In this document: in pieces, positions 6,229 to 12,413 of the stretch | Layout: every line of letters starts with the position of its first letter | How positions within the stretch are numbered: position 1 is the first letter of the stretch | Origin: DASTOB01 sp035720425 | GTDB lineage: Bacteria > Chloroflexota > Limnocylindria > Limnocylindrales > CSP1-4 | Assembly: GCA_035720425.1 (NCBI GenBank) | Contig: DASTOB010000130.1 | Coordinates: forward strand, 1-12,499 | Reading direction: 5' to 3' | Length of the DNA: 12,499 nt | Made by a program: the position numbers and the translations under genes | Notes under the pieces: generated by a model | Database searches by the model: none | Seen by the model: the letters and a program-made list of their open reading frames with translations, nothing else | What the model was told of the DNA's origin: nothing

Positions 6229-7404
6229 CTAGCGGCCCGGGGCGAGCGCCGGCTGAGCGGTCGTCGCGGGCGCGTTCTTGTCGACCACGCGGGTGAAGTC
6301 GAGGAGCGAGCGGCCGAGCAGCGAGTCCGCCTTGGTGAACATGAACGGGGCGCCGGTGTTGAGGGCGGAGATGGCGCCGCGGTACTCGTTGACCACCTGG
6401 TGGTCGATCGTCCGCTTGAGCGCCCCCTCGGCGTTCTTGACGTTGATCCCGGTGAACGCGTTGGACCGATTGAGGACGAGCTTGACCTTGTCCTTCTCGT
6501 AGCCGAGATGACCGATCGTCTCGAGCACGAGGCGCACGTTCTTGAGGCACGACAGGTCGGCGGTCATGACGACGAACACCGCCTCCGACACCTCGATGAT
6601 CCCCAGGTTGACGTCGTCGAGGCGCTTGTCGATGTCGACGAGGACGTAGTCGTACGACTGGCGGAGGTGGTCGAGGATGACCGGCATGTGGTCCGGCGTG
6701 ACGAGCTCGGCCGTCTCGGGAGACGGCGGCGCGAGGAGCAGGTCGACGCCCGAATCGTGCTTGACGAGCACCTGCCGGACGAGGTCGCCGTCGATCGCCG
6801 GCGCGGTGACGATGTCGACGATGCTCTTGCGGTCGAGGCCCAGGTCGAGGAACACCCGATGGTCGCCGAACTGGAGGTTGCCGTCGACGAGGGCGACCTT
6901 GCGTCCGAGCTCGCGATGGAGGGCGATCGCCGCGTTGATCGCGATCGTCGTCGTGCCCACGCCGCCCTTGGCGCCGTAGAAGGCGAACACGCGGCCCATC
7001 GGCGGCCGGCCGACGAGCGTCTCGCGCGGCGCGAACCGGGCGAGCAGGCTCTTGATCCGGGCCAGCAGCTCCGCCGGGTGGAACGGCTTGATGAGGTAGT
7101 CGTCCGCGCCGGCGCGGAGGCCCCGCACCTTCTGCTCCACCTCGCGCTCCGCGGTAAGCATGATGATCGGGACGTGGCCGGCGTTGCCCTCTTCCTGCCG
7201 GATCTTCGTTGCCACCTGGTAGCCGTCGAGCTTGGGTAGCATGACGTCGAGCAGGATGAGGGCCGGCGTCTCCTGCCCCCATAGCCGGAAGCCCTCGGCG
7301 CCGTCAGACGCGGTGACGACCTCGTAGCCCTCCTGCTTGAGCGTGTACTGCAGCAGGCGCTGGACGTTGGGATCGTCGTCGACGACGAGGATCTTGGCCG
7401 CCAT
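6229..7404 (-). CDS. Response-regulator receiver fused to CpaE/TadZ-like MinD-family ATPase
   Basis: A 391-residue fusion. Residues 1-122 are a receiver (REC) domain with acidic pocket Asp9-Asp11, phosphoacceptor Asp53 (LILLDVMLP), Thr84 and Lys106 (YLIKPF); the set looks complete. Residues 137-375 are a MinD/ParA-type ATPase of the CpaE/TadZ group. The P-loop is YGAKGGVGTTT (143-153), with signature Lys146 kept and the usual second lysine replaced by Thr, as is normal in CpaE. Other markers are LVDGNLQFGD (172-181) and VLVDIDKRLDD (254-264). The family localises Tad/Flp pilus machinery at the pole. CpaE proteins usually carry a degenerate receiver, so the intact pocket is unusual. The ATG at 7404 has GGGAGGG 12 bases upstream, overlapping the end of the hydrolase gene. 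No tad, cpa or kinase gene is in the window, so the partner is unknown. Confidence 0.9.
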   Translation of the reverse strand: MAAKILVVDDDPNVQRLLQYTLKQEGYEVVTASDGAEGFRLWGQETPALILLDVMLPKLDGYQVATKIRQEEGNAGHVPIIMLTAEREVEQKVRGLRAGADDYLIKPFHPAELLARIKSLLARFAPRETLVGRPPMGRVFAFYGAKGGVGTTTIAINAAIALHRELGRKVALVDGNLQFGDHRVFLDLGLDRKSIVDIVTAPAIDGDLVRQVLVKHDSGVDLLLAPPSPETAELVTPDHMPVILDHLRQSYDYVLVDIDKRLDDVNLGIIEVSEAVFVVMTADLSCLKNVRLVLETIGHLGYEKDKVKLVLNRSNAFTGINVKNAEGALKRTIDHQVVNEYRGAISALNTGAPFMFTKADSLLGRSLLDFTRVVDKNAPATTAQPALAPGR

Positions 7405-7413
7405 CGGTGGTCG

Positions 7414-8499
7414 TCACCCTCCCTGATCGGGCTCGTCGGCGACCGGTGCCCCCCGGATGGGCGAGAGCGGCCGCGCCGGGGCGAGTATACCCGCGTCGCC
7501 GGGACCCTCTTGCGCCGCGCCAAGCGCCCGGCGGAGGAACGCCGTCACCCGCGTTTCATACGCCTCCGAATCCGCTTCGTGGGCCCGGCTGTGCCGCGCG
7601 CCCGGGACGAGCCACCACTCCGCGCCGGAACCGAGCGCAGTGGCCAGGCGACGGCCGTCGTCGACGGGCACGAGCTCGTCGGCCGCTCCGCTGATGAGGA
7701 GCACCGGGACCGGGCCGACGAGCGGGGCGATCCGGATCGGCTCGGTCGCCCGGGGGTCGCCGCCGAACCGGGGGTCCGCCGTCGCAAAGACGCGCCGGGC
7801 GAGGCGGCGCCGAACGACGGCCGGCAGCCGGGCCGGCATCCGGCCGGCGACGACGGTCGGCAGTTCGGCCGGAACCGACTCGGCGACCACCGCGACGATC
7901 TGCGGTCGTGGCGCGGGGAGGGGCGCGGCCGGCGCGGCCGGGTCCGCGTCGGCGCCGGTCAGCGATCCGTCGCCGAGCACGGCCACCGAGGCGAGCGCGA
8001 CGATCGACCCCATCGACGTCCCGAACAGCGCGACGCGCCGGATCCCCCGCTCGCCGAGCCAGGCGAGCGCGCCGCCGACATCGTCGACTTCGCGGAGGCC
8101 GAACGTCGTCGGGCTCTCATCGGAGTCCCCGTGTCCGCGGAAGTCGAGCCCGAGCACGCCCGCCGTCCGGCGCAGGAACGGCCCGAACTCGACGAGGTCC
8201 GGGGCGACGGACCCGGACCAGCCGTGGAGGACGACGATCGCGTCGCGCGGATCGGGCCGCCACGCCCCGTCGTGGGGCGGGACGGCCGGCAGCCAGCGAG
8301 CGGACAGGCGCAGCCCGTCGCGCGATCGGATCCGGACGACCTCGCCGCCGAGCGCGTCGAGGGCCGGACCGAGTGCCTCCTCGCCCGGTGCGCGGCGGCG
8401 GGCGGCGAACACCCGGTCGGCCGCGCGCCGGACGATGACCCCGTACGACGCGAGCGGCAGCGCGACGCCGGCACCGGCGAGAAGCGCTCGCCGGATCAT
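7414..8499 (-). CDS. Membrane-anchored alpha/beta hydrolase, substrate unknown
   Basis: A 361-residue serine hydrolase of the alpha/beta fold. Residues 5-22 (ALLAGAGVALPLASYGVI) are hydrophobic after an Arg pair, suggesting a signal anchor. The oxyanion motif is LHGWSGS (91-97), DFRGHGDSD lies at 119-127, and the nucleophile elbow is FGTSMGS with Ser162. The acid is Asp274 in ISGAADELVP and the base is His303 in PGARHSRAHE. An Ala/Pro-rich insert of about 25 residues follows strand 6 (around 178-200), within or before the lid region. The C-terminal ~30 residues are Pro/Gly-rich and unstructured. The start ATG overlaps the slipin stop as ATGA, so it is probably translationally coupled. Sequence alone does not separate esterase, lipase, thioesterase or other activity. 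Confidence 0.9.
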   Translation of the reverse strand: MIRRALLAGAGVALPLASYGVIVRRAADRVFAARRRAPGEEALGPALDALGGEVVRIRSRDGLRLSARWLPAVPPHDGAWRPDPRDAIVVLHGWSGSVAPDLVEFGPFLRRTAGVLGLDFRGHGDSDESPTTFGLREVDDVGGALAWLGERGIRRVALFGTSMGSIVALASVAVLGDGSLTGADADPAAPAAPLPAPRPQIVAVVAESVPAELPTVVAGRMPARLPAVVRRRLARRVFATADPRFGGDPRATEPIRIAPLVGPVPVLLISGAADELVPVDDGRRLATALGSGAEWWLVPGARHSRAHEADSEAYETRVTAFLRRALGAAQEGPGDAGILAPARPLSPIRGAPVADEPDQGG

Positions 8500-9404
8500 C
8501 GGCCTGCTGCGGTGCCTCCGCTCCCCTCCCCGCCGGCCATGCCGCGCTCGACGAAGCCGGTGATCGGCTCGAGCAGCCGCGTGAACTCGGTCGGGATGAT
8601 GAATTTCGTGGCCGGACTGGCACCGAGCGCCTTGAGTGCCTCGAGGTACTGGAGTGCCATCGTCTTCTGGTCGACCCCGGAGGCGGCCTGGAAGATCCGG
8701 GTCAGGGCCTGGCCGAAGCCCTCTGCGCGCAGGATGGCGGCCTGCCGGTCGCCCTCCGCCTTGAGGATCTCCGACTGCTTCTGGCCCTCGGCCACGTTGA
8801 TCGCCGCCTGGCGAGTGCCCTCCGACTCGGTGATCACCGCGCGCCGTGTCCGCTCCGCGGACAGCTGCCGATTCATCGCGTCCTGGACCTCGCGCGGTGG
8901 CGTGATCTCGCGGATCTCGACGGTCGTGACTTTGCCGCCCCAGCGCTCGGTCACCTCGTCGAGCTTGACCCGCAGCACCTCGTTGATCTGCTCGCGCTTC
9001 GACAGCACGTCGTCGAGCAGGATGTCGCCGATGACCGCACGCAGCGTGGTCGTGGCGATGTTCTGGAGGGCGCCCTCGAAGAACTGCACTTCGACGATGC
9101 TCCGGTACGGGTCGACGATCTTCCAGTAGATGAGGAAGTCGATGCTGATCGGCGCGTTGTCCTTGGTGATGTTCGTCTGGGAGGGGATCTCGATGAATCG
9201 CTCGCGGATGTCGACCCGGACACCGCGCTGAATGATCGGCACGATGAAGACCCAGCCCGGACCTTTCACCTCCTGGGGGCTCGTCTTGCCGAGCGTGAAG
9301 ATCAGGATCCGCTCGTACTGGTTGACGATCTTGATCGACGCGTAGAGGAAGGCGAGGACCACCACCGCGACGAAGGCGATGATCGAGATCGTGATCGGTT
9401 CCAC
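8496..9404 (-). CDS. SPFH/stomatin family protein (slipin)
   Basis: A 302-residue membrane scaffold protein that oligomerises into lipid microdomains and typically partners NfeD. Residues 3-22 form a single hydrophobic anchor (ITISIIAFVAVVVLAFLYAS). The SPFH/PHB domain covers about 25-190, with GWVFIVPII (50-58), VDIRERFIEIPSQ (64-76) and IATTTLRAVIGDILLDDVL (116-134). A charged coiled coil rich in Ala/Glu/Gln repeats (EGTRQAAINVAEGQKQ) spans about 180-235. The end TKFIIPTEF (267-274) is typical of the family. The start is GTG at 9404, with GGAGGG ending four bases before it; a frame extending further upstream lies inside nfeD and is rejected. It begins 11 bp after the nfeD stop and overlaps the hydrolase gene by four bases. 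Confidence 0.95.
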   Translation of the reverse strand: MEPITISIIAFVAVVVLAFLYASIKIVNQYERILIFTLGKTSPQEVKGPGWVFIVPIIQRGVRVDIRERFIEIPSQTNITKDNAPISIDFLIYWKIVDPYRSIVEVQFFEGALQNIATTTLRAVIGDILLDDVLSKREQINEVLRVKLDEVTERWGGKVTTVEIREITPPREVQDAMNRQLSAERTRRAVITESEGTRQAAINVAEGQKQSEILKAEGDRQAAILRAEGFGQALTRIFQAASGVDQKTMALQYLEALKALGASPATKFIIPTEFTRLLEPITGFVERGMAGGEGSGGTAAGR

Positions 9405-9408
9405 GGGA

Positions 9409-9414
9409 CCCTCC
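9409..9414 (-). promoter_or_regulatory. Ribosome binding site deciding the slipin GTG start
   Basis: GGAGGG on the minus strand, four bases before GTG at 9404 and overlapping the nfeD stop region. It fixes the slipin start and makes any longer upstream reading implausible. The leader (GCGGAGGGTCCC) closely resembles that of nfeD (GCGGAGGTCCC). Confidence 0.75.
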
Positions 9415-9415
9415 G

Positions 9416-10786
9416 CTAGGCCGACCCGGACGGGTCGGCAGGTTCGACGACGAGGGTCAGGCCCTCCTCGCGGATGACGCGCACCGGGGTGCCCCGCGCG
9501 AGGGGCTGGCCGTCCGCGGACCGGGCGCTCCACTCCTCGCCCGCGGCGTAGACGGATCCGACGGGCTCGAGCGGCAGGCGTACCTCGCCGGCCGTGCCCG
9601 CCGCGACGACGGTCGAGCCGCCAGCACCGAACGGTCGCAGGGCGAGCGCCGGCAGCCGCCGGCGGGTGCGGATGACCGTCCACACGGCGATCGCCATGAA
9701 GGCAGCCGTCGTGATCGTCATGGCGACGATGAGCGGCGTGGCGACGGACACGTCGGGCGCCGTCGGTCCACCCGGTTCTGTGTACAGGGCGGACGCCCCA
9801 AGGGCGAACGCCACGAGCCCGGCGACGGTGAGCAACCCATGGCTCGCTACGGTCAGCTCGAGCACGAAGAAGACGATCGCGAGCCCGATCAGGAGCAGTC
9901 CGGCCACATTGAGCGGCAGGCTGCCGAAGCCGATGAACGCGAGGATGATCGCGAGAGCGCCGAGGATGCCGGTCACGAAGTTGGGGTTCTGCAGCTCGAA
10001 CAGGAGTCCGTAGAACCCGACGGTGAACAGGATGAACGCGATGTTCGGGTCCGATAGGAGGTGGAGGAACGCCTGGAACGGGTTCATCGGGAGCTCCGTC
10101 ACCGACGCGCCGGCGACGTCGACGACCACCGTGGTGCCGCCGACGCGGACCTCGCGACCGTCGGCGAACGCGAGCACCTCGTCGAGCGAGGCCGCGATCC
10201 CATCAACGGCGCCCACCGCGACCGCCTCGGCGGCGGACGACGAGATCGCCTCCTCGACCGTCGCGACGGCCCACTCGACGTTCCGGCCACGCTCCTCCGC
10301 GATCGCCCGCATCTTGGCGATCGTGTCGTTGCGGACCTTGTCCCCGAGCGTGCCCTCGATGTCCTCGCCGCCCCCGCCGACCGGCGAGGCCGCCCCGATG
10401 TTCGTGCCCGGGGCCATGAGCGCGATGTTCGCGGCGAGCGTGATGAACGTGCCGGCGCTGGCTGCGCGGCCCCCCTGTGGAGCGACCCACACGATCGTCG
10501 GCACGTCCGCCTCGAGGATCGAGGAGACGATCAGGAGCGTCGACTCGACGCTGCCGCCGGGGGTATTGAGCTGGATGATCACGGCGGCCGCCCCGTCGCG
10601 CTCCGCCCGGGCGATGCCGTCGCCGAGGTAACCCGCGAGGACGTTGTCGACCACGCCGGTCGCCGGCAGGACGATGACGGCCGGGCCATCCGTGGCACCG
10701 CGCGTCGAACCGGCCGACAGGGCGAGGCCCACGGCACCCGCCACGAGCGGGACGAGCAGCACCAGGCGAGCGATGAGTCGGGTCAC
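9416..10786 (-). CDS. nfeD: NfeD family membrane serine protease (long NfeD1b form with ClpP-like domain)
   Basis: A 456-residue protein that in its family cleaves the hydrophobic tail of stomatin partners. Residues 4-25 are a signal/anchor (LIARLVLLVPLVAGAVGLAL). The ClpP-like domain spans about 35-215: LNTPGGSVEST (73-83), the nucleophile Ser110 in GGRAASAGTF, and Lys150 in GDKVRND as general base. The spacing of 40 residues is close to that of the archaeal 1510-N Ser97/Lys138 dyad. Four or five transmembrane helices follow between about 248 and 372. A C-terminal OB-fold NfeD domain lies at about 394-451 (TAGEVRLPLEPVGSVYAAGEEW). The start is GTG at 10786, with GGAGG six bases upstream. An upstream extension of 19 residues overlaps the Nudix gene and is rejected. 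The next gene is slipin, the usual partner. Confidence 0.95.
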   Translation of the reverse strand: MTRLIARLVLLVPLVAGAVGLALSAGSTRGATDGPAVIVLPATGVVDNVLAGYLGDGIARAERDGAAAVIIQLNTPGGSVESTLLIVSSILEADVPTIVWVAPQGGRAASAGTFITLAANIALMAPGTNIGAASPVGGGGEDIEGTLGDKVRNDTIAKMRAIAEERGRNVEWAVATVEEAISSSAAEAVAVGAVDGIAASLDEVLAFADGREVRVGGTTVVVDVAGASVTELPMNPFQAFLHLLSDPNIAFILFTVGFYGLLFELQNPNFVTGILGALAIILAFIGFGSLPLNVAGLLLIGLAIVFFVLELTVASHGLLTVAGLVAFALGASALYTEPGGPTAPDVSVATPLIVAMTITTAAFMAIAVWTVIRTRRRLPALALRPFGAGGSTVVAAGTAGEVRLPLEPVGSVYAAGEEWSARSADGQPLARGTPVRVIREEGLTLVVEPADPSGSA

Positions 10787-10792
10787 GCGGGA

Positions 10793-10797
10793 CCTCC
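10793..10797 (-). promoter_or_regulatory. Ribosome binding site deciding the nfeD GTG start
   Basis: GGAGG on the minus strand, six bases before GTG at 10786, within the 19-bp gap after the Nudix stop. It selects VTRLIARL as the N terminus, which puts the signal sequence directly at the start. Confidence 0.75.
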
Positions 10798-10804
10798 GCC
10801 CCGG

Positions 10805-10810
10805 ATTATC
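10805..10810 (-). promoter_or_regulatory. Possible internal -10 box ahead of nfeD
   Basis: GATAAT on the minus strand overlaps the TAA stop of the Nudix gene. It could provide an internal promoter for nfeD-slipin with a start site near 10798. No -35 hexamer is visible, and the stop codon itself accounts for part of the AT content, so this is weak. Confidence 0.25.
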
Positions 10811-11405
10811 GCACCGCGACCGCTTCCGCCCGCTCCAGGGCATCGAGGTGACCGAACACGAGGGCGCTCCACGTCTCGAGCCGGTCGACGACGCCGGCCA
10901 CCTCGTCCGGTTCGGCGAATCCGCCGGTCAGCTTGTCGGTCTCCCGGACGGCGACGGGGCGACCGGCCGCCTCGGCCGTGAACACGACACCGACGTGGAC
11001 CCGGCCCACCTCGTTCGAGTCGTCGTTGAGCAGCCCGACGAGGCGGAAGTCCGGCTCCCACGTCGCCCGCAGCTCCTCGCGCCACTCGCGCCGCAGCCCG
11101 CCCTCGATGCCGCCGTCGCCGGGATTGAGGTGGCCGCCCACGCCGATCGAGTACCGGTCGTGGAGCCGCGCGTCCGCCCCCGCCGTCGAGCGCCGCATGA
11201 GGAAGTAGCGCGACCCGTCCCGGAGCACGAGATACGGGATGACCTGCTTCCAGGCCGGGTCCAGCTCCATCGCCGGTCGCGGCGCGAACCGGCCGCCATC
11301 GACGACCGCGGCCAGCATCGCCGGGTCGGCCGGGCGGATCCCGCGCCACGCGCCGCCTGCCACGACGTGTGCCGCCGGGACGACGAAGACGAGCTCGTCG
11401 CTCAT
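10806..11405 (-). CDS. Nudix family hydrolase with a variant Nudix box
   Basis: A 199-residue predicted pyrophosphohydrolase acting on nucleoside-diphosphate-linked compounds; the substrate is unknown. The fold is recognisable from about residue 52: VIPYLVLRDGSRYFLMRR (55-72), then DRYSIGVGGHLNPGDGG (83-99) and LRREWREEL (104-112) with metal-binding Glu107, Glu110 and Glu111. The box departs from Gx5Ex7REUxEExGU: the first Glu position is Asp97, one extra residue precedes Arg106-Glu107, and the late Gly is Arg113. A GGHLNP-type box is known in a divergent Nudix subgroup, so this is probably functional. The N-terminal 50 residues are an extra segment, not part of the core. The ATG overlaps the tyrA stop (ATGA), suggesting coupling; nothing in the sequence ties it to tyrosine synthesis. 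It ends 19 bp before nfeD. Confidence 0.88.
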   Translation of the reverse strand: MSDELVFVVPAAHVVAGGAWRGIRPADPAMLAAVVDGGRFAPRPAMELDPAWKQVIPYLVLRDGSRYFLMRRSTAGADARLHDRYSIGVGGHLNPGDGGIEGGLRREWREELRATWEPDFRLVGLLNDDSNEVGRVHVGVVFTAEAAGRPVAVRETDKLTGGFAEPDEVAGVVDRLETWSALVFGHLDALERAEAVAVR

Positions 11406-12295
11406 GCCGGCGACTCCGGCGGATTCTCGAGCACCTCCCGGGCCGCCCGGAGGCGAGCGGCGAGCGATTCCGGTCGCCCGTCCTCCGGCGCATCGAGCTC
11501 CGCGATCCAGTCGTCGAGGATGGCTCGAACATCGCGCAGCCGGGCGACGAGAGCATCAGCGTTCGTGGCCGCGATGCCGGCGCCCATCGCCACGTCACCG
11601 CGCGCGAGGCGGGTCATGTCGCGCCAGCCAGTCGCGGCGAGCGACGCGGCCGCTGGCCAGTCTCCGCGCGGTGCCGACGGCGTTCCGGCGACGGCCTCGA
11701 CGAGCGCCGCCGAGAGCACGAGCGGGAGGTGGCTGATCGCCGCGACGGCCGCATCGTGCGCGGCCGCGTCCATGACGAGCGGGCGGGCTCCGCAGCGCCG
11801 GGCGAGCGCCTCGATCGTCGCGACGTCGGCATCGGCCGCCCCGTCCGGGGTCACGACCCACGGGCGGTCGGCGAACAGCGCCCCGTCGGAGGCGTCGTAG
11901 CCGGTCGTCTCCCGGCCGGCCATCGGATGCCCGCCGACGAACCGAAGTCGATGACTCGCGGCGCGCGCGACGATCGCCCGCTTCGTGCTCGCGACGTCGG
12001 TCACGAGGGCATCGCCGAGGGCCCGTCGCAGCGGGCCACCGAGCACGTCGAGCAGTTCGAGGCAGGCCAGCGGCGGGGCGGCGAGGATGACGACATCGGC
12101 GTCGCGAACGGCGCCGGCGGGATCGCGCGGGGCTTCGTCGATCACGCCATCGGCGAGGGCGCGAGCCGCGCCACGCCCCGTCGGGCTCCAGGCCACAAGG
12201 CGCCAGACCGGATCGTGCGCCTCCGGCCCCCCGGACCGCACGGCCCGCGCCACGGAGCCGCCGATCAGCCCGAACCCGAGGATGGCGGCGCGCAT
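11402..12295 (-). CDS. tyrA: Prephenate dehydrogenase (TyrA family)
   Basis: Oxidatively decarboxylates prephenate (or arogenate) in tyrosine synthesis; cytoplasmic. The 297-residue protein has a Rossmann domain with GFGLIGGS (7-14), ILAAPP (70-75) and TDVASTKRAI (99-108). The catalytic-site motif GGHPMAGRETTGYDASD (121-137) contains the conserved His123. The helical dimerisation domain follows, with AAHDAAVAAISHLPLVLSAALVEA (178-201) and GWRDMTRLARGD (223-234). There is no fused chorismate mutase or ACT domain, and length is normal for a stand-alone TyrA. The end of strand 2 reads VAWSPTGRG, with no acidic residue to hold an NAD ribose; a Ser/Arg arrangement may favour NADP (inference). It is the first gene of the leftward operon, and its ATG has no Shine-Dalgarno sequence. 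No other aromatic pathway gene is present. Confidence 0.94.
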   Translation of the reverse strand: MRAAILGFGLIGGSVARAVRSGGPEAHDPVWRLVAWSPTGRGAARALADGVIDEAPRDPAGAVRDADVVILAAPPLACLELLDVLGGPLRRALGDALVTDVASTKRAIVARAASHRLRFVGGHPMAGRETTGYDASDGALFADRPWVVTPDGAADADVATIEALARRCGARPLVMDAAAHDAAVAAISHLPLVLSAALVEAVAGTPSAPRGDWPAAASLAATGWRDMTRLARGDVAMGAGIAATNADALVARLRDVRAILDDWIAELDAPEDGRPESLAARLRAAREVLENPPESPA

Positions 12296-12302
12296 GGACC
12301 CG

Positions 12303-12308
12303 ATTATG
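12303..12308 (-). promoter_or_regulatory. -10 box of tyrA, placed for a leaderless transcript
   Basis: CATAAT on the minus strand matches TATAAT at five of six positions. Seven bases separate it from the tyrA ATG, so transcription would start at or one base before the start codon. The lack of any Shine-Dalgarno sequence before the ATG agrees with this. No convincing -35 hexamer is seen. Confidence 0.5.
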
Positions 12309-12343
12309 GGGCTCCGACACGATGGCAGGATCGAACCACGGTG

Positions 12344-12349
12344 TAGTAT
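12344..12349 (+). promoter_or_regulatory. Possible -10 box of the plus-strand response regulator
   Basis: TAGTAT matches TATAAT at four of six positions and would give a leader of about 57 bases ahead of the GTG at 12414. No -35 hexamer is recognisable 16-18 bp upstream. Other sites in this 118-bp divergent region are possible. Confidence 0.25.
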
Positions 12350-12413
12350 CGAGCGTGCCGTCGGGGATTCACGGGCTCGCGTCGCGGCAGCCCGATGCGT
12401 GGGGAGGAAGGGC

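Noticed and set aside
5290..7239. Plus-strand open frame (649 codons) across comM and the REC-CpaE gene
   Set aside because: It crosses two real genes and their intergenic hairpin, and its sequence is low complexity.
9405..9683. 93-codon upstream extension of the slipin gene
   Set aside because: It lies inside the NfeD coding region and is low complexity. GTG at 9404 has an ideal ribosome site and begins directly at the membrane anchor.
12296..12413. Possible small RNA or riboswitch in the divergent region upstream of tyrA
   Set aside because: No long stem, T-box feature or tyrosine-related leader is visible, and the tyrA -10 box lies too close to the ATG to leave room for one on that side.
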